Assembly: GCA_001917125.1 (NCBI GenBank)
Contig: MNTU01000017.1
Coordinates: 79,911-143,910 of the forward strand
Reading direction: 5' to 3'
DNA from: Azospirillum sp. 47_25
GTDB lineage: Bacteria; Pseudomonadota; Alphaproteobacteria; RF32; CAG-239
DNA length: 64,000 bases
Shown: piece after piece, positions 45,731-53,313 of the stretch
Numbering within the stretch: position 1 is the first letter of the stretch
How the letters are laid out: each line of letters begins with the position of its first letter
Position numbers and translations under genes: made by a program
The notes under the pieces: generated by a model
Seen by the model: the letters and a program-made list of their open reading frames with translations, nothing else
The model's database searches: none
What the model was told of the DNA's origin: nothing

Positions 45731-46951
45731 GTGGACAACACAGCTGAAATATTAAGCATAAACAACGGTATAAAGTCAGGCGTAACCCGCCTGACTTTAA
45801 CTGATTTCAGGAACTATGCGCATTTGCGGTTAAATGCCGAACTGGCGCCGATTGTGATTACCGGCGAAAACGGTTCCGGCAAAACCAATATTCTGGAAGC
45901 AATTTCTTTTCTGACGCCGGGACGCGGGCTGCGCAGTGCCAAATTGTCAGATATCCGGCGCATTACGCCGTGTCTGGTGGATTGTGAATATGCCCCGACC
46001 GAAATAAGCAATACCAGCTGGGCGGTTTCGGCAACCGTCTGCAATAATGATGACGAAATTGATATCGGAACGGCAGTGGAAAAATCGGTTCGCGACGATG
46101 AAGAAGAAAGCCGCAGCTTTGACCGGCGAATCGTTAAAATAGACGGAATTAAAACAAATTCGCAAGGTGATTTGGGCCGTTATATCTCGGCTATCTGGCT
46201 GACGCCGCAAATGGACCGGCTGTTTCGCGGCGGTTCGCAGCCGCGGCGCAGTTTTCTGGACCGATTGGTTTATGCGTTTGACGTGGAACACGCCAAACGG
46301 ACATCAAATTTTGAACATCTTTACAAACAATGGTATCAACTGCTGAAAAGCGGACAAACCGATAATTTTTGGCTGACGTCACTGGAAGAGGAAATGGCCG
46401 GTTTGGGCGTAGCCATTGCCGCGGCGCGACGTGAACAAATTGCCAAACTGAACACTTTTATTGACCATGAGCCGGATGACGTCTTCCCTAATGTTAAGCT
46501 GGAGCTGGACGGCACGGTTGAAAAAATGCTTGATAATATGCCGGCGCTGGACGTGGAAGAGGCTTATGCCGCCAAATTAAAAAGCCAGCGGCGCAATGTG
46601 CTGTATAATGACAATGTTGACGGAGTCAACCGTACAGACTTCAAAGTCTATTACAAGAAAAAAAGAATGCCGGCCGAACTCTGTTCAACCGGTGAACAAA
46701 AATCTCTGCTTATCAGCATTATTCTCGCGCAGACAAAATGCCAGACGCTGGATAAAGGTTTTGCGCCGATATTGCTGCTGGACGAAGTGGTTGCGCATTT
46801 GGATGACATCAAGCGCGAAGCCTTACTGACAAAAATCCGCGATTTAAAAGTTCAGGCCTGGATTACGTCGACCGACCCGGAGCTGTTTCGTTCGCTGTCC
46901 GGCGAAGCGCAATTCTGGGAAGTTAAAAACAATACCGTCAGCGAGAGATAA
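45731..46951 (+). CDS. recF: DNA replication and repair protein RecF
   Basis: A 406-residue ABC/SMC-like ATPase that loads RecA at gaps. Walker A G-E-N-G-S-G-K-T-N-I-L-E-A (about 48-60), signature-like L-C-S-T-G-E-Q-K-S-L-L (about 315) and Walker B P-I-L-L-L-D-E-V-V-A-H-L-D are present. The start is a GTG immediately after dnaN; the first ~18 residues precede the usual RecF N-terminus (V-T-R-L-T-L-T-D-F-R-N-Y), so a later start is possible. gyrB, often next, is 10 kb away. Confidence 0.95.
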   Translation: MDNTAEILSINNGIKSGVTRLTLTDFRNYAHLRLNAELAPIVITGENGSGKTNILEAISFLTPGRGLRSAKLSDIRRITPCLVDCEYAPTEISNTSWAVSATVCNNDDEIDIGTAVEKSVRDDEEESRSFDRRIVKIDGIKTNSQGDLGRYISAIWLTPQMDRLFRGGSQPRRSFLDRLVYAFDVEHAKRTSNFEHLYKQWYQLLKSGQTDNFWLTSLEEEMAGLGVAIAAARREQIAKLNTFIDHEPDDVFPNVKLELDGTVEKMLDNMPALDVEEAYAAKLKSQRRNVLYNDNVDGVNRTDFKVYYKKKRMPAELCSTGEQKSLLISIILAQTKCQTLDKGFAPILLLDEVVAHLDDIKREALLTKIRDLKVQAWITSTDPELFRSLSGEAQFWEVKNNTVSER

Positions 46952-47056
46952 TAAAGAGCGGCAAGCTTTATATTTTATTTTTTTTACACCCGCCATTCAG
47001 AACAGCTGTCTTAATCTTTAAAGCAGTTAAGAATTTTTTGCTTCATTAACTCAAAA

Positions 47057-47085
47057 TTGACAGTTTCGGGTTATTGTAATAATAT
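47057..47085 (+). promoter_or_regulatory. sigma70-type promoter of the EIIA-HPr unit
   Basis: TTGACA (47057-47062), 17-bp spacer, TAATAT (47080-47085). A GCGCC/GGCGC-type inverted repeat around 47110-47135 lies in the leader. Confidence 0.75.
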
Positions 47086-47155
47086 GTTTGCAATATGGGC
47101 TTTAACCGCCGGAGGGGCTTTGGCGCCCGGCATTTCTTGACAGGACTTAAAGAAA

Positions 47156-47578
47156 ATGGAAAATCAATATTATACTTTGATTGAGAAGCAGGACTTTTAT
47201 GAGATCATCGAAAACAAGTTCGGCGAACTGGCAATTTTTATTGACGCGCGCGAAGGCGCTCCGGTTAATCCGGTGCTGGAATTTGACGGTAAAAAGACCG
47301 CTCTGCTGAAGCGGGACGGACGGCTGGCCGTCAAGCTGGACAATATTGACGATGAAACCAAAGGCCCGTTGGCCGAAGCCGAGTTTGTCATGATTGTCGA
47401 GCTGCAGGGCAAAATGGTTGAACGGACTTACGGCGTGCCGGTCGAAAATGTAGAAGAAATTGTTTTCAAAGGCAAGCAGACCCGGGCTGACGAATTGGTC
47501 AGAGCCAAGAGCCGCGAAGACGTGATTAACTCTTTCGGCGCGGTAAAAATCTGGTCCTGCGGGGACAAAAACAACTAA
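47156..47578 (+). CDS. unknown soluble protein leading the PTS unit
   Basis: A 140-residue acidic soluble protein of no recognised family, first gene of a unit with EIIA-Man and HPr (9-base gap). Strands such as G-E-L-A-I-F-I-D-A-R and A-E-F-V-M-I-V-E-L-Q alternate with charged loops, which suggests a small mixed alpha/beta fold. In many alphaproteobacteria HPr kinase (hprK) occupies this position. This protein is too short and has no P-loop, so it is not HprK. A regulatory role in PTS signalling is a guess from position. Confidence 0.65.
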   Translation: MENQYYTLIEKQDFYEIIENKFGELAIFIDAREGAPVNPVLEFDGKKTALLKRDGRLAVKLDNIDDETKGPLAEAEFVMIVELQGKMVERTYGVPVENVEEIVFKGKQTRADELVRAKSREDVINSFGAVKIWSCGDKNN

Positions 47579-47587
47579 GGAAAAAAG

Positions 47588-47986
47588 ATGATCGGTTTAG
47601 TTTTAGTGACACACGGAAATCTGGCGCTGGAATTTATTTCGGCCATGCAGCATGTGGTCGGCAAGCAGGAACAGGTTGAAGCCGTCTGCATCGGCCCGGA
47701 AGATGATATGGAAATGCGCCGGGAAGAAATTTTGAAAAAAGCCGGCGAAGTCAACAGCGGCAGCGGCACAATCGTTTTAACCGACATGTTCGGAGGAACG
47801 CCTTCCAATCTGGCAATTTCCATTATGGACAGAGCCCCGGTGGAGATTATTGCCGGAATTAATCTGCCGATGTTAATCAAACTGGCTTCACTGCGCAAAG
47901 ACAAAAGCCTGAAAGAAGCCGTCGAAGGCGCTCAGGAGGCCGGAAAGAAATACATCAATATCGCTTCGCAATTATTGGGGGCCTGA
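47588..47986 (+). CDS. PTS EIIA component, mannose family
   Basis: A 132-residue phosphocarrier. The N-terminal M-I-G-L-V-L-V-T-H-G carries the phosphorylatable His9. The motif T-D-M-F-G-G-T-P-S-N is the mannose-family EIIA signature. No EIIB, EIIC or EIID gene is near, so it is probably a regulatory EIIA of the incomplete alphaproteobacterial PTS, accepting phosphate from HPr next door. AAGGAAAAAAG precedes the ATG. Confidence 0.92.
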   Translation: MIGLVLVTHGNLALEFISAMQHVVGKQEQVEAVCIGPEDDMEMRREEILKKAGEVNSGSGTIVLTDMFGGTPSNLAISIMDRAPVEIIAGINLPMLIKLASLRKDKSLKEAVEGAQEAGKKYINIASQLLGA

Positions 47987-47994
47987 GGTTAAAA

Positions 47995-48273
47995 ATGAGT
48001 GACGAATCCTATTCCGCAACATTGGAAATTCAAAACCGCAAGGGACTGCATGCCCGGGCAGCAGCAGCTTTTGTCAAAGCGATTGAGGACCTGAATGCCG
48101 AAGTGAGCGTCGAGCGTATCGGACAAACCGTCAGCGGCTGTTCGATTATGGGGCTGATGATGCTGGCCGCAGCCAAGGGAACGACAATCCAGGTAACCTG
48201 CAAAGGCCCTCAGGCCAAAGAAGCGATGGATGCCCTGACATTATTGGTCAACAGCAAATTCGGCGAAGATTAA
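47995..48273 (+). CDS. ptsH: HPr phosphocarrier protein
   Basis: A 92-residue HPr. The active-site His19 lies in R-K-G-L-H-A-R-A (the usual Pro after Arg is Ala). The regulatory Ser region V-S-G-C-S-I-M-G-L-M-M-L-A-A is conserved, as in HprK-regulated alphaproteobacterial HPr. It lies 8 bases after EIIA and 6 before the methyltransferase. Enzyme I and HprK are not in the window. Confidence 0.93.
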   Translation: MSDESYSATLEIQNRKGLHARAAAAFVKAIEDLNAEVSVERIGQTVSGCSIMGLMMLAAAKGTTIQVTCKGPQAKEAMDALTLLVNSKFGED

Positions 48274-48279
48274 GTTCTG

Positions 48280-49200
48280 ATGAAGGCGAAAGCTCCCCGC
48301 AACAAAACCTTGGAATTAAATACGACGCAGACCAACAGTTATGCGGCGCAGGCGGTTAAGCTCAAAACAAATGCCGAATTAAGCGAAATTCAAGACCGGA
48401 TTATCTGGCAGGATGCGTTAAAAGCCATTGATTTTCTGCCGGAAAAATCGGTGGATTTGATGATTGTCGATCCGCCGTACAATCTGACCAAAAACTTTGG
48501 CAAATCAACATTTAAAGAGAGAGAAAACAGCGTCTATCAGCAATGGTTCGACGAATGGCTGAGCAAAACGGTGCGGCTGTTGAAAGACAATGCCAGCATT
48601 TATATCTGTGCCGACTGGAAAACTTCCATTGCCATTCCCGAAATTGCCGGTAAATATTTTCTGCTGCAAAACCGCATTTCCTGGGAGCGGGAAAAAGGGC
48701 GCGGCGCTTCCAACAACTGGAAAAACTGTTTGGAAGACATTTGGTTTTTTACCAAAAGCAAAGATTACACTTTCAATCTGGAGGCGGTTAAAGTTCAGCG
48801 GCGGGTTATTGCCCCTTACCGCGACAAGTCCGGCCTGCCGAAAGACTGGGTGCAGAACGATGACGAACGTTACCGCCTGACTGCCCCGTCAAACATTTGG
48901 ACCGACATTTCCATTCCTTTCTGGTCGATGCCGGAAAACACTCCTCATCCGACCCAGAAACCGGAAAAGCTTATCGCCAAGCTTATTTTGGCGTCCAGCA
49001 ACCCGGGCGATCTGATTTTTGACCCGTTTGTAGGGTCGGGAACAACCGCGGTTACCGCCAAAAAACTGGGGCGGCATTATGTGGGCATCGAGAGAGAAAA
49101 AGAATATGTCGCTTTAGCTCTCAAACGTTTGGAACTGGCTGAAGAAAACCGTGAAATCCAAGGTTATGAAAACGGTATTTTCCGAGCCAGAAACGGCTGA
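48280..49200 (+). CDS. orphan DNA adenine-N6 methyltransferase (beta class)
   Basis: A 306-residue enzyme with the catalytic D-P-P-Y (64-67) before the AdoMet motif D-P-F-V-G-S-G-T-T (about 248-256), the permuted order of beta-class N6-adenine or N4-cytosine methylases such as CcrM and HinfI. It lacks the ~80-residue C-terminal extension of Caulobacter CcrM. The H-P-T-Q-K-P motif is present. No restriction gene is adjacent. It is the last gene after HPr with a 6-base gap, so it appears cotranscribed with PTS genes. Recognition sequence unknown. Confidence 0.85.
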   Translation: MKAKAPRNKTLELNTTQTNSYAAQAVKLKTNAELSEIQDRIIWQDALKAIDFLPEKSVDLMIVDPPYNLTKNFGKSTFKERENSVYQQWFDEWLSKTVRLLKDNASIYICADWKTSIAIPEIAGKYFLLQNRISWEREKGRGASNNWKNCLEDIWFFTKSKDYTFNLEAVKVQRRVIAPYRDKSGLPKDWVQNDDERYRLTAPSNIWTDISIPFWSMPENTPHPTQKPEKLIAKLILASSNPGDLIFDPFVGSGTTAVTAKKLGRHYVGIEREKEYVALALKRLELAEENREIQGYENGIFRARNG

Positions 49201-49255
49201 AATATTTTTGTAAAATCTCTTGTTTTCAAAAAAATACACCCTAAATAAGAATCAG

Positions 49256-49283
49256 GTGCTTATGGTCATAAGCACAGTTTTTT
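49256..49283 (+). terminator. terminator or attenuator hairpin ahead of the first Ser/Lys peptide
   Basis: Perfect palindrome GTGCTTATG-GT-CATAAGCAC (49256-49275) followed by AGTTTTTT, ending just before the ribosome site of the 49298 gene. It could end the methyltransferase unit or attenuate the peptide gene. Confidence 0.6.
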
Positions 49284-49297
49284 ACAGGAGAACAACA

Positions 49298-49408
49298 ATG
49301 TCTCACAAATCAAAGAAAAACACCACGAACAATTCCTCTGCCGAAACGACGGCCACATCCGCCAAAGAGAGCTGCAAGAGCAGTTCCGGCAAAAAATGCA
49401 GCAAATAA
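49298..49408 (+). CDS. 36-residue Ser/Lys/Thr-rich peptide with two cysteines
   Basis: Starts M-S-H-K-S-K-K-N and ends E-S-C-K-S-S-S-G-K-K-C-S-K. Cys residues are at 26 and 34; most others are Ser, Thr, Lys or Asn. CAGGAGAA lies 6 bases before the ATG and a clean terminator follows (49432-49461), so it is probably a real mini-gene. There is no hydrophobic segment. First of three neighbouring small genes of similar composition. Function unknown. Confidence 0.6.
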   Translation: MSHKSKKNTTNNSSAETTATSAKESCKSSSGKKCSK

Positions 49409-49431
49409 AACAAACCCGTTTTAAAGGTTGG

Positions 49432-49461
49432 ACGCCCCGGTTTCAGATCGGGGCGTTTTTT
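49432..49461 (+). terminator. terminator of the 36-residue peptide gene
   Basis: ACGCCCCG / CGGGGCGT stem with T6. Confidence 0.9.
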
Positions 49462-49587
49462 GTTCCGGCAAAGCCCAAATGCCTAGCAAACAGTCTATAA
49501 ACCTTGTTTTGACGGCAGATAAAGATTAACTCCTTCTGTGCAGCAGGGGAAACCCCGCGCTAATTTAATAAAACAAGGAGATATATT

Positions 49588-49794
49588 ATGGATAACACCA
49601 ATGAAACCGAAGAAAAGAAAGCTTCCGGCTTTCAGGATTCTTCGACGTCTCATCAGAAATCCTCAGAAATGAGTTCTAAATCCTATTCTTCGCCGACCGA
49701 CAATGCGGACGAAGAAGAAGAATTGGAAATTGACGAAGTTTCTTTTTCCGGCGGTTGTCCGTGCGGTCAATCTTCCAACTCTAAGTCTTTCTAG
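49588..49794 (+). CDS. 68-residue acidic/Ser-rich peptide with C-P-C-G tail
   Basis: AAGGAG lies 7 bases before the ATG. Residues 1-41 are Ser/Lys/Glu/Asn-rich. An acidic segment D-E-E-E-E-L-E-I-D-E-V (about 42-52) is followed by S-F-S-G-G, then C-P-C-G-Q-S-S-N-S-K-S-F to the end. An acidic leader, a Gly-Gly and a short Cys/Ser-rich end is the layout of some ribosomally made, modified peptide precursors, but no modification enzyme or exporter is nearby. It lies between the other two Ser/Lys peptides. Confidence 0.65.
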   Translation: MDNTNETEEKKASGFQDSSTSHQKSSEMSSKSYSSPTDNADEEEELEIDEVSFSGGCPCGQSSNSKSF

Positions 49795-49854
49795 CCGTTT
49801 TATTTAATTATTGAAAACAATCAACTTTCATTTTTTTATTTAAGGAGAAATATC

Positions 49855-49968
49855 ATGGCTTGTGGTAACAACAGCAAAATGTCAAAATCTGCTTCCGGAA
49901 GTTCTAACTCTTCAAGTTCTTCCCGTTCTTCAAAATCTGCTTCCGAAAAGAAAGAAAGCAGCAAATAA
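49855..49968 (+). CDS. 37-residue Ser/Lys-rich peptide
   Basis: Starts M-A-C-G-N-N-S-K-M-S-K and continues as an almost pure Ser/Lys sequence (S-S-N-S-S-S-S-S-R-S-S-K-S-A-S) ending K-K-E-S-S-K. AAGGAGAAA lies 5-6 bases before the ATG and a terminator follows. There are 60 bases after the 68-residue peptide gene and no terminator between, so they may be cotranscribed. Likely disordered; function unknown. Confidence 0.6.
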   Translation: MACGNNSKMSKSASGSSNSSSSSRSSKSASEKKESSK

Positions 49969-49995
49969 GCTGACAGTCTCTTCATAGCATGGATA

Positions 49996-50034
49996 GATCC
50001 CTCTTGCGGTTTTTATCGGAAGGGGGATTTTTTT
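49996..50034 (+). terminator. terminator of the Ser/Lys peptide cluster
   Basis: ATCCCTCTT / AAGGGGGAT stem (one wobble) followed by T7. Confidence 0.75.
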
Positions 50035-50097
50035 ATTAGACTATTTGAAATTATGGACTATATTATTTTGAGTTAATTCTTTTGCAAAGGTGATAAA

Positions 50098-50718
50098 ATG
50101 AAAAAATCAGTTTGGACAATTTGTTTTGCCTTGTTTTGGACGGTTCTGACCCCGGCTCAGGCTCAACAGAAAGAGAACCTGAAACAAATTGAAGATTACC
50201 TGAACAACATTAAAACCATGCAGGCTTCTTTCGTGCAGACGGCCAGCAACGGCAATACGGCCGAAGGAATGCTCTATATTGCCAAACCCAACAAAATACG
50301 CATGGAATACAATGCTCCGACCAATGTTTTGATTGTCGGCGACGGCGATTACATCATTTATCACGATAAAGAGCTGGACCAGGTTACCAACATTGATTAC
50401 GATGATATTCCGGCCAGTTTGATTTTGGCCAATGACGTTAAACTTGACGGAAAAAAATTCAAAGTGACCAATTATTATCAGGACGCCGGCATTACCACCG
50501 CCACCATTCAATACAAAGACAACGACATCGGCCCGATTACGCTGACTTTTAACAACAATCCCTTTGAGCTGAAACAGTGGAGCATTGTTGACCCGCAAAG
50601 CGTGGAAGTGACCGTTTCGCTGTATAATGCGCAGAAGGATCTTGATTTGGACAATTCATTATTTAAATTCAGGAAAAACAAATCCGGACCGAAAAACTAC
50701 AATAAAGGGCGCCGTTAA
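50098..50718 (+). CDS. lolA: outer-membrane lipoprotein carrier protein LolA
   Basis: A 206-residue periplasmic chaperone that shuttles lipoproteins from LolCDE to the outer membrane. Signal peptide 1-22 (ends A-Q-A). The mature part has M-Q-A-S-F-V-Q-T, then G-M-L-Y-I-A-K-P-N-K-I-R-M-E-Y, the LolA hallmark. The unclosed half-barrel strands follow. It ends in a basic tail. Linked to xthA by 3 bases, the common alphaproteobacterial order. Confidence 0.93.
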   Translation: MKKSVWTICFALFWTVLTPAQAQQKENLKQIEDYLNNIKTMQASFVQTASNGNTAEGMLYIAKPNKIRMEYNAPTNVLIVGDGDYIIYHDKELDQVTNIDYDDIPASLILANDVKLDGKKFKVTNYYQDAGITTATIQYKDNDIGPITLTFNNNPFELKQWSIVDPQSVEVTVSLYNAQKDLDLDNSLFKFRKNKSGPKNYNKGRR

Positions 50719-50721
50719 ACG

Positions 50722-51534
50722 ATGGACAAGACGACGTTTAAACTGGCAACCTGGAATGTCAATTCCATCCGCATCCGGCTGGATCTGCTGAAAAAGCTGG
50801 CGGAAACGGAACAGCCAGACATTATCTGCCTGCAGGAAGTGAAAGCCAAAAAAGAAGATTTTCCCTTTGCGGAAATTGAGGCGCTCGGCTATCCGCACAT
50901 TGCCTTATACAGCATGCCCGGTTATAACGGCGTGGCAATTTTGTCACGGACAAATCTGAGCGCCGTCGAGCAAAAAGACTGGGTCGGCAAGCATGATGCA
51001 CGACATATTGCGGCCCGGGTTCTTGACGATTTGGAAATCAACAATATTTATATTCCGGCCGGCGGAGATATTCCCGATCCGATTGCCAACTTGTCATTCG
51101 CACATAAGCTGACTTTTATGGACGATATTGCCGAATACTGGGAACTGCATAAAGACGACTACGGCCGGCGTAAAATGATTGTCTGCGGCGACTTCAACGT
51201 TGCTCCGCTCGAAAATGACGTGTGGAGCCACAAGCAGATGCTGAAAATTGTTTCGCATACGCCGGTGGAAGTTGAACGGCTGACCCGGCTGCGGCAGGCG
51301 CTTGACCTGGTAGACGTTACGCGGCGGTTTTATCCCGAGCCGGAAAAAGTCTATTCCTGGTGGAGCTACCGCAATCCCAACTGGCAAACAAACAACAAAG
51401 GGCGGCGGTTGGATCATATCTGGGTCAGTCCGAATATTGCCGAGCGGGTTACGGCGGTTAAAATCTGCACTTATATGCGGGCAGAAGAACGCCCGTCCGA
51501 CCATGTTCCGGTTATTATGGAAATGAAAAAATAA
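50722..51534 (+). CDS. xthA: exodeoxyribonuclease III (AP endonuclease)
   Basis: A 270-residue Mg-dependent EEP-fold repair nuclease that cuts abasic sites and 3'-blocked ends. Motifs: A-T-W-N-V-N-S-I-R, C-L-Q-E-V-K (catalytic Glu), G-D-F-N-V-A (Asp/Asn), and the terminal S-D-H-V-P (Asp-His). It starts 3 bases after lolA and should work after MutM (39894) in base-excision repair. Confidence 0.95.
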   Translation: MDKTTFKLATWNVNSIRIRLDLLKKLAETEQPDIICLQEVKAKKEDFPFAEIEALGYPHIALYSMPGYNGVAILSRTNLSAVEQKDWVGKHDARHIAARVLDDLEINNIYIPAGGDIPDPIANLSFAHKLTFMDDIAEYWELHKDDYGRRKMIVCGDFNVAPLENDVWSHKQMLKIVSHTPVEVERLTRLRQALDLVDVTRRFYPEPEKVYSWWSYRNPNWQTNNKGRRLDHIWVSPNIAERVTAVKICTYMRAEERPSDHVPVIMEMKK

Positions 51535-51546
51535 GGTTTGAGGCCC

Positions 51547-52671
51547 ATGAAATTAAAAACGCTTTTATTTTCTCTGGCTTGTTTTTTTCCGGCTTTGGCG
51601 CAGGCATCGGAAGTTGAGTTTATTTACAGCGGAAGAATTGACTCCCTATACGGATATAACGTGCCGGCCGGGCGTTACAAGCATAACGACCACCGTGACC
51701 ACTGGATTAATCTGTTTTCGCTTAACCTGGGACTGGAAAAGGAATTTAACGCCGATTACCGCGCCGGATTATACGCCGATTTGAATGCCGGCATCAACAA
51801 AAGGCAGGATAATTTTAACAACGGCGACTGGGGACAGGAGATTTACGGCATTATCGACAGTCCTTACGGGCGGATTATGCTGGGCGAGACTTATAATACC
51901 GCCTATCAGTTTCAGGTCGGGGCTCCGCGAGCCGGCGCCATCGGATTAAACGATTCCGACATTGTCAATTTCATGGCGAATCCCAACTGGGTTAAAACCA
52001 AACACGCCACCGCTTACCGGACATTAAATTCAACCTCGATGAACACTGACGGCGTGGCACCGAAAATCTCATACATAACGCCGGAAATTTACGGTACCAT
52101 GTTCGGTTTTTCTTATGCGCCGGACAGTTACGACCGCCGGGGATTAGTTAATAAATTTGCCAGATATGCAGACGATTCCGCTTATGTTTTCTCTCTTTAT
52201 ACTGAGCAGGATTTAGGTTTTGCCGATATGTCGGCCGCCTTGGGCTACGGTATCTTTAACCAGGACGACAAAGACTTTACGGCCGGCATCAGTTTTTACA
52301 AAGGCGGCTGGACTTTGGGAGCCAGTTACCGCAAGACTTATGTTGACGGCGGCGATTTTGCGGTTACCGGACAATCAGACAATCCGCGGCTGCCGGACTG
52401 GTTTGACAATTACCGCGAAGGACAGGCCTGGGACATCGGGCTGGGGTATGAAATCGGTCCGTATCAGGCGGCGCTCTCTTATTTGCACAGCGAAGCGGAA
52501 AATACCGACAATCAGGATGACATCATTATGCTGTCAAACCAATATCAGCTGAACAAATACGTTGATTTATACCTGATTGGCGCCCAAGTCAATTTCCGCG
52601 GCGCAACCAAAGCCGTCAGCGACAACAACAAGGGCTATACGGTGGTTACCGGTATCGGCCTGCATTTCTAA
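51547..52671 (+). CDS. outer-membrane porin
   Basis: A 374-residue beta-barrel protein with a signal peptide (1-21, ending A-Q-A-S). The mature part alternates strands and loops, as in general Gram-negative trimeric porins (Y-S-G-R-I-D-S-L-Y-G near the N-terminus; a loop-3-like D-S-P-Y-G-R-I-M-L-G-E-T). It ends V-V-T-G-I-G-L-H-F with the terminal Phe recognised by the Bam machinery. The start at 51547 has GAGG upstream; a TTG at 51538 is unlikely. Small-solute uptake inferred. Confidence 0.9.
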   Translation: MKLKTLLFSLACFFPALAQASEVEFIYSGRIDSLYGYNVPAGRYKHNDHRDHWINLFSLNLGLEKEFNADYRAGLYADLNAGINKRQDNFNNGDWGQEIYGIIDSPYGRIMLGETYNTAYQFQVGAPRAGAIGLNDSDIVNFMANPNWVKTKHATAYRTLNSTSMNTDGVAPKISYITPEIYGTMFGFSYAPDSYDRRGLVNKFARYADDSAYVFSLYTEQDLGFADMSAALGYGIFNQDDKDFTAGISFYKGGWTLGASYRKTYVDGGDFAVTGQSDNPRLPDWFDNYREGQAWDIGLGYEIGPYQAALSYLHSEAENTDNQDDIIMLSNQYQLNKYVDLYLIGAQVNFRGATKAVSDNNKGYTVVTGIGLHF

Positions 52672-52683
52672 AAGGAGCGGTTT

Positions 52684-53313
52684 ATGCCCAATGTTTTACT
52701 TCTTTCCGACAATCAGAGCTTTGCCGAGGATTTGGCCGGGCAAATTAAACTTTACGCACCGGAATTTACGGTTTATTTTGATGAAAAGGAAGCAGAACCG
52801 GTTGACGTTTATGTTTTGGACGACAAAAGCGAAAAGGTTGCCGGCCTGAGGCAAAATCATCTGAAAGCGCCGATTATCCTGCTGGAAAAGGCGGAAAAAG
52901 AAAATGACGGCAATGCCGAGAGAGAAGCGGTCATCAGCAAACCGTTCAGCCTGAACGACTTTTTGAACAAACTGCGTTCCTGCATCAATGTTTTTGAAAA
53001 CAGCAGCGACGCTTACCTTGCTTTCAATAATTACGAGCTGCACCCGGCGGCAAAGGAAATCCTGAACCGGCGCAATAACGAATTAATCAAGCTGACGGAA
53101 AAAGAAGTGGCGGTCATTAAATACCTGTATAAGTCAAAAGATAAAATCGTTTCCAAAAACGATTTTCTGCAAGACGTTTGGGACTATAACGCCGAAGTAA
53201 CAACCCATACGATTGAAACGCACATCTACCGCCTGCGGCAGAAAGTGGAACACGACAATCCCGAAGCCCAGCTGATTTTGACCGAAGACGGCGGTTATAA
53301 ACTCAAATTTTAA
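52684..53313 (+). CDS. OmpR-family regulator with degenerate receiver
   Basis: A 209-residue regulator. The receiver (about 1-100) is short: the usual acidic pair is replaced by L-S-D-N, an Asp remains in V-Y-V-L-D-D, and the switch Lys is present in S-K-P-F. The winged-helix domain (about 110-209) has L-T-E-K-E-V-A-V-I-K-Y-L and T-H-T-I-E-T-H-I-Y-R-L-R-Q-K-V, clear OmpR/PhoB type. It follows the porin by 12 bases with AAAGGAG. No sensor kinase is adjacent, and phosphorylation may be weak or absent. The last bases interlock with the stop of the convergent protease gene. Confidence 0.85.
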   Translation: MPNVLLLSDNQSFAEDLAGQIKLYAPEFTVYFDEKEAEPVDVYVLDDKSEKVAGLRQNHLKAPIILLEKAEKENDGNAEREAVISKPFSLNDFLNKLRSCINVFENSSDAYLAFNNYELHPAAKEILNRRNNELIKLTEKEVAVIKYLYKSKDKIVSKNDFLQDVWDYNAEVTTHTIETHIYRLRQKVEHDNPEAQLILTEDGGYKLKF

